From NCBI RefSeq assembly GCF_017815135.1, contig NZ_JAGJCF010000014.1, positions 1-64,000 on the forward strand: 64,000 nt of DNA. Direction: 5' to 3'. The position numbers were made by a program, and so were the translations under genes. How positions within the stretch are numbered: the first letter of the stretch is position 1; the number at the start of each line of letters is the position of its first letter. Of this stretch, positions 62,294-64,000 are shown in pieces. The notes beneath the pieces are model-generated. The model did no database searches. It was not told the origin of the DNA and saw nothing but the letters and a program-made list of their open reading frames with translations. Source of the stretch: Jiella mangrovi. GTDB taxonomy: Bacteria > Pseudomonadota > Alphaproteobacteria > Rhizobiales > Rhizobiaceae.

Positions 62294-63178
62294 GTGACCA
62301 TCTTCCGTGCGGCCGTCCTGCAGATGCGTTCCGGCACAAAGCCGGAGGCGAATGTCGAGGCCTTCACCGCGCTGGTCGAGGCGGCGGTGTTAGAGGGCGC
62401 CAACTATGTGCAGTCGCCGGAAATGACCGGCATGGTCCAGCGCGACCGCGCGACGCTGATGTCCCATCTTCGTGCGGAGACGGAAGACCCGCTTCTGGCC
62501 GAAGCCGCGCGGCTTGCCGGGCGGCACAGGATCTTCGTCCATATCGGCTCGACGGCCGTGCCCCTCGACGACGGGCGGGTGGCCAATCGCGCCTTTCTGT
62601 TCGGGCCGGATGGCGAAAGGATCGCGAGCTACGACAAGATCCACATGTTCGACGTCGATCTCGACAATGGCGAGAGCTGGCGGGAATCGCGGACCTACCG
62701 ACCGGGTGAGAGCGCGCAGCTCGCCGATCTGACGTTCGACGAGGGTTCTGCAAGGCTCGGTTTTGCCGTGTGCTACGACATGCGCTTTCCGCATCTGTTT
62801 CGCGAGGAGGCGCTGGCGGGCGCCGAGATTCTGACGGCGCCGGCGGCCTTCACCCGCCAGACCGGCGAGGCGCACTGGCACGTTCTCCTGCGCTCGCGGG
62901 CGATCGAGAACGGCGCCTTCATGATCGCCGCGGCGCAGGGCGGGCTCCATGAAGACGGCCGCGAGACCTATGGCCATTCGCTGATCGTCGATCCCTGGGG
63001 CCGCGTCGTCGCCGAGGTCGACGGCGACGAACCCGGCATCGCCATTGCGGACATCGATACCGCCGCCGTGGCGGCCGCCCGGCAGAAGATCCCCAATCTC
63101 CTCAATGCCCGGGCGTTTTCGGTCGGCCGGGCCGATGGCGAGACGGTTCGCGGCGAAGGTACCCTGGCGGCGGAATAA
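62294..63178 (+). CDS. Nitrilase-superfamily carbon-nitrogen hydrolase (Nit1-like)
   Basis: A 294-residue CN hydrolase with catalytic triad E43 (SPEMT), K115 (YDKIHMFD) and C160 (VCYDMRFP). The KIHMFDVDL stretch marks the Nit/omega-amidase-like group that repairs deaminated glutathione. GTG 62294 follows GGAGA by about seven bases. Its stop overlaps the DUF1178 start; it lies after glutaredoxin, consistent with glutathione handling. Confidence 0.9.
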   Translation: MTIFRAAVLQMRSGTKPEANVEAFTALVEAAVLEGANYVQSPEMTGMVQRDRATLMSHLRAETEDPLLAEAARLAGRHRIFVHIGSTAVPLDDGRVANRAFLFGPDGERIASYDKIHMFDVDLDNGESWRESRTYRPGESAQLADLTFDEGSARLGFAVCYDMRFPHLFREEALAGAEILTAPAAFTRQTGEAHWHVLLRSRAIENGAFMIAAAQGGLHEDGRETYGHSLIVDPWGRVVAEVDGDEPGIAIADIDTAAVAAARQKIPNLLNARAFSVGRADGETVRGEGTLAAE

Positions 63179-63711
63179 TGATCCATTTTTCTCTGCGGTG
63201 CCGGCCCGCCGGCCATTCGTTCGATGGCTGGTTCCGCTCGAACGACGATTTCGAGAAACAGGCGAAAAGCGGCCTCGTCGAATGTCCGGCCTGTGGCTCG
63301 GGCGCCGTCGAGAAGGCGCTGATGCGGCCGGCGATCGCCAAAGGTGGCGGCGCCCGGACCGAGCCGATGCGCCAGGGGACCGACGAAGGCGCGGCACTAG
63401 CGCCAGCCTCCGCGGGCGGCGCACCGGCCGCGCCTGCGGCCGCAGAGCCGCCGCAGGCCCTCGCCCATCTGCCGGAGCCGAGCCCGGAGGTGGTGAAGGC
63501 CATCGCCGCCCTGCAGGAGATTTCCCGCACGGTCCGCGCCAAGGCCGACAATGTCGGCAAGACCTTCGCCGAAGAGGCGCGGCGCATCCATTACGGCGAG
63601 AGCGAAGCCCGGCAGATCTATGGGGAGGCCTCGAAGAAGGATGTCGAGGGCCTTCGCGAGGAGGGCATCACCGCCCTGCCGCTGATGCCGCTGCCCGAGG
63701 ACGGTCAGTAA
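63178..63711 (+). CDS. DUF1178 family protein
   Basis: A 177-residue protein with the DUF1178 N-terminus: MIHFSLRCRPAGHSFDGWF then a VECPACGSG half-knuckle, followed by an Ala/Pro-rich linker and a C-terminal helical segment (NVGKTFAEEARRIHYGE). Function unknown; it may bind zinc. ATG 63178 shares a base with the preceding TAA, indicating coupling with the nitrilase-like gene. Confidence 0.9.
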   Translation: MIHFSLRCRPAGHSFDGWFRSNDDFEKQAKSGLVECPACGSGAVEKALMRPAIAKGGGARTEPMRQGTDEGAALAPASAGGAPAAPAAAEPPQALAHLPEPSPEVVKAIAALQEISRTVRAKADNVGKTFAEEARRIHYGESEARQIYGEASKKDVEGLREEGITALPLMPLPEDGQ

Positions 63712-63880
63712 CGAGGCGCGGCTCGACGCTGCATCCCCGCCCTGGCGCGGGCCGCGGCCATGTCCGCAAGCCGCACTGCCGCGCGTCTGTACTTTCCAAT
63801 TGCGGCGCGATCAAATCGACGCTCACGAATCGAAGATCACTGCGCCTGGCAATCTTCGAACGGCCTTTCGCCGAGAGCGC

Positions 63881-63923
63881 CGGGCGAAAAAGTGGAATCC
63901 GGTTTTCGAAAAGCCGGCGCGCC
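63881..63923. repeat. Palindromic repeat fragment near right edge
   Basis: CGAAAAAGTGGAATCCGG followed by TTTTCGAAAAGCCGG resembles a short palindromic element (CGAAAA...TTTTCG) common between genes in Rhizobiales, and partly resembles the left half of the repeat at 45207. Confidence 0.45.
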
Positions 63924-63951
63924 AGCTGTAGGCTGACGAATGGGAGGTCCG

Positions 63952-64000
63952 ATGACGTGGCGCCTGTTGGATCGGATCACCGAGGTGACCACCCCGTGGA
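63952..64000 (+). CDS. Partial gene at window edge, possible NUDIX hydrolase
   Basis: An ATG at 63952 with GGGAGG four bases upstream opens a frame beginning MTWRLLDRITEVTTPW, cut by the window edge. The short N-terminus resembles the start of some Nudix hydrolases, but 16 residues do not allow a firm call. Confidence 0.35.
   Translation, partial: MTWRLLDRITEVTTPW

Overview
The window is chromosomal DNA of a GC-rich alphaproteobacterium, most likely a marine member of the Hyphomicrobiales (Rhizobiales). The signs are the gene blocks maf-aroE-coaE next to hemE-hemJ, htpX/rsmB/heparinase/purH and secA/ppiC/argJ/GNAT/mutT, a Mur-type Fur regulator beside mntH, and dispersed palindromic repeats of rhizobial type. 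A DddL-type DMSP lyase points to a marine lineage such as Aurantimonadaceae (for example Fulvimarina). That placement is inference. No tRNA, rRNA, phage, insertion sequence or CRISPR array was found.

Layout. 1-718 has no recognisable gene. 719-5654 is a metal and oxidative-stress block: mntH with a Mur-like operator in its promoter, mur, a large catalase with a C-terminal DJ-1-like domain, and an OsmC peroxidase convergent to it across a shared terminator. 5924-8388 holds xerC, a TraB/GumN protein and a small exported protein, followed by 400 bp of repeats. 8793-11371 is the leftward operon maf-aroE-NTF2-like-coaE. 11372-11910 is a GANTC-rich, AT-tailed intergenic region next to hemE and is the best candidate for the chromosomal origin. 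Transcription leaves it in both directions. 11911-13634 holds hemE and hemJ.

13719-24152 carries a secreted nuclease, an SDH assembly factor, a small unknown protein, htpX, rsmB, a heparinase-like protein, a small lipoprotein, kup and purH. 24258-29304 looks accessory: the DMSP lyase, then an operon of an orphan histidine kinase with a large periplasmic region and an orphan peptide-binding protein. 29317-37433 is a leftward Tad/Cpa pilus operon (cpaBCD-tadZABC). Its pilin is not here; a Flp-type pilin gene lies 22 kb away at 59845-60045.

37820-39567 is glnK-amtB with a sigma-54-like promoter and an upstream NtrC-type palindrome. Then follow a GGDEF-EAL protein, corA with an esterase, rbfA-truB, a 49-aa DUF1127 gene with LysR-type palindromes and a strong terminator, a YbaK-like deacylase, rho, gluconate uptake and phosphorylation (gntK-gntP), ilvD and secA. 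55927-63711 runs rightwards: ppiC, argJ, GNAT, mutT, a pilin pair, comF, glutaredoxin, nitrilase-like and DUF1178 genes, with one leftward methyltransferase. The last 50 bases begin a gene cut by the window edge.
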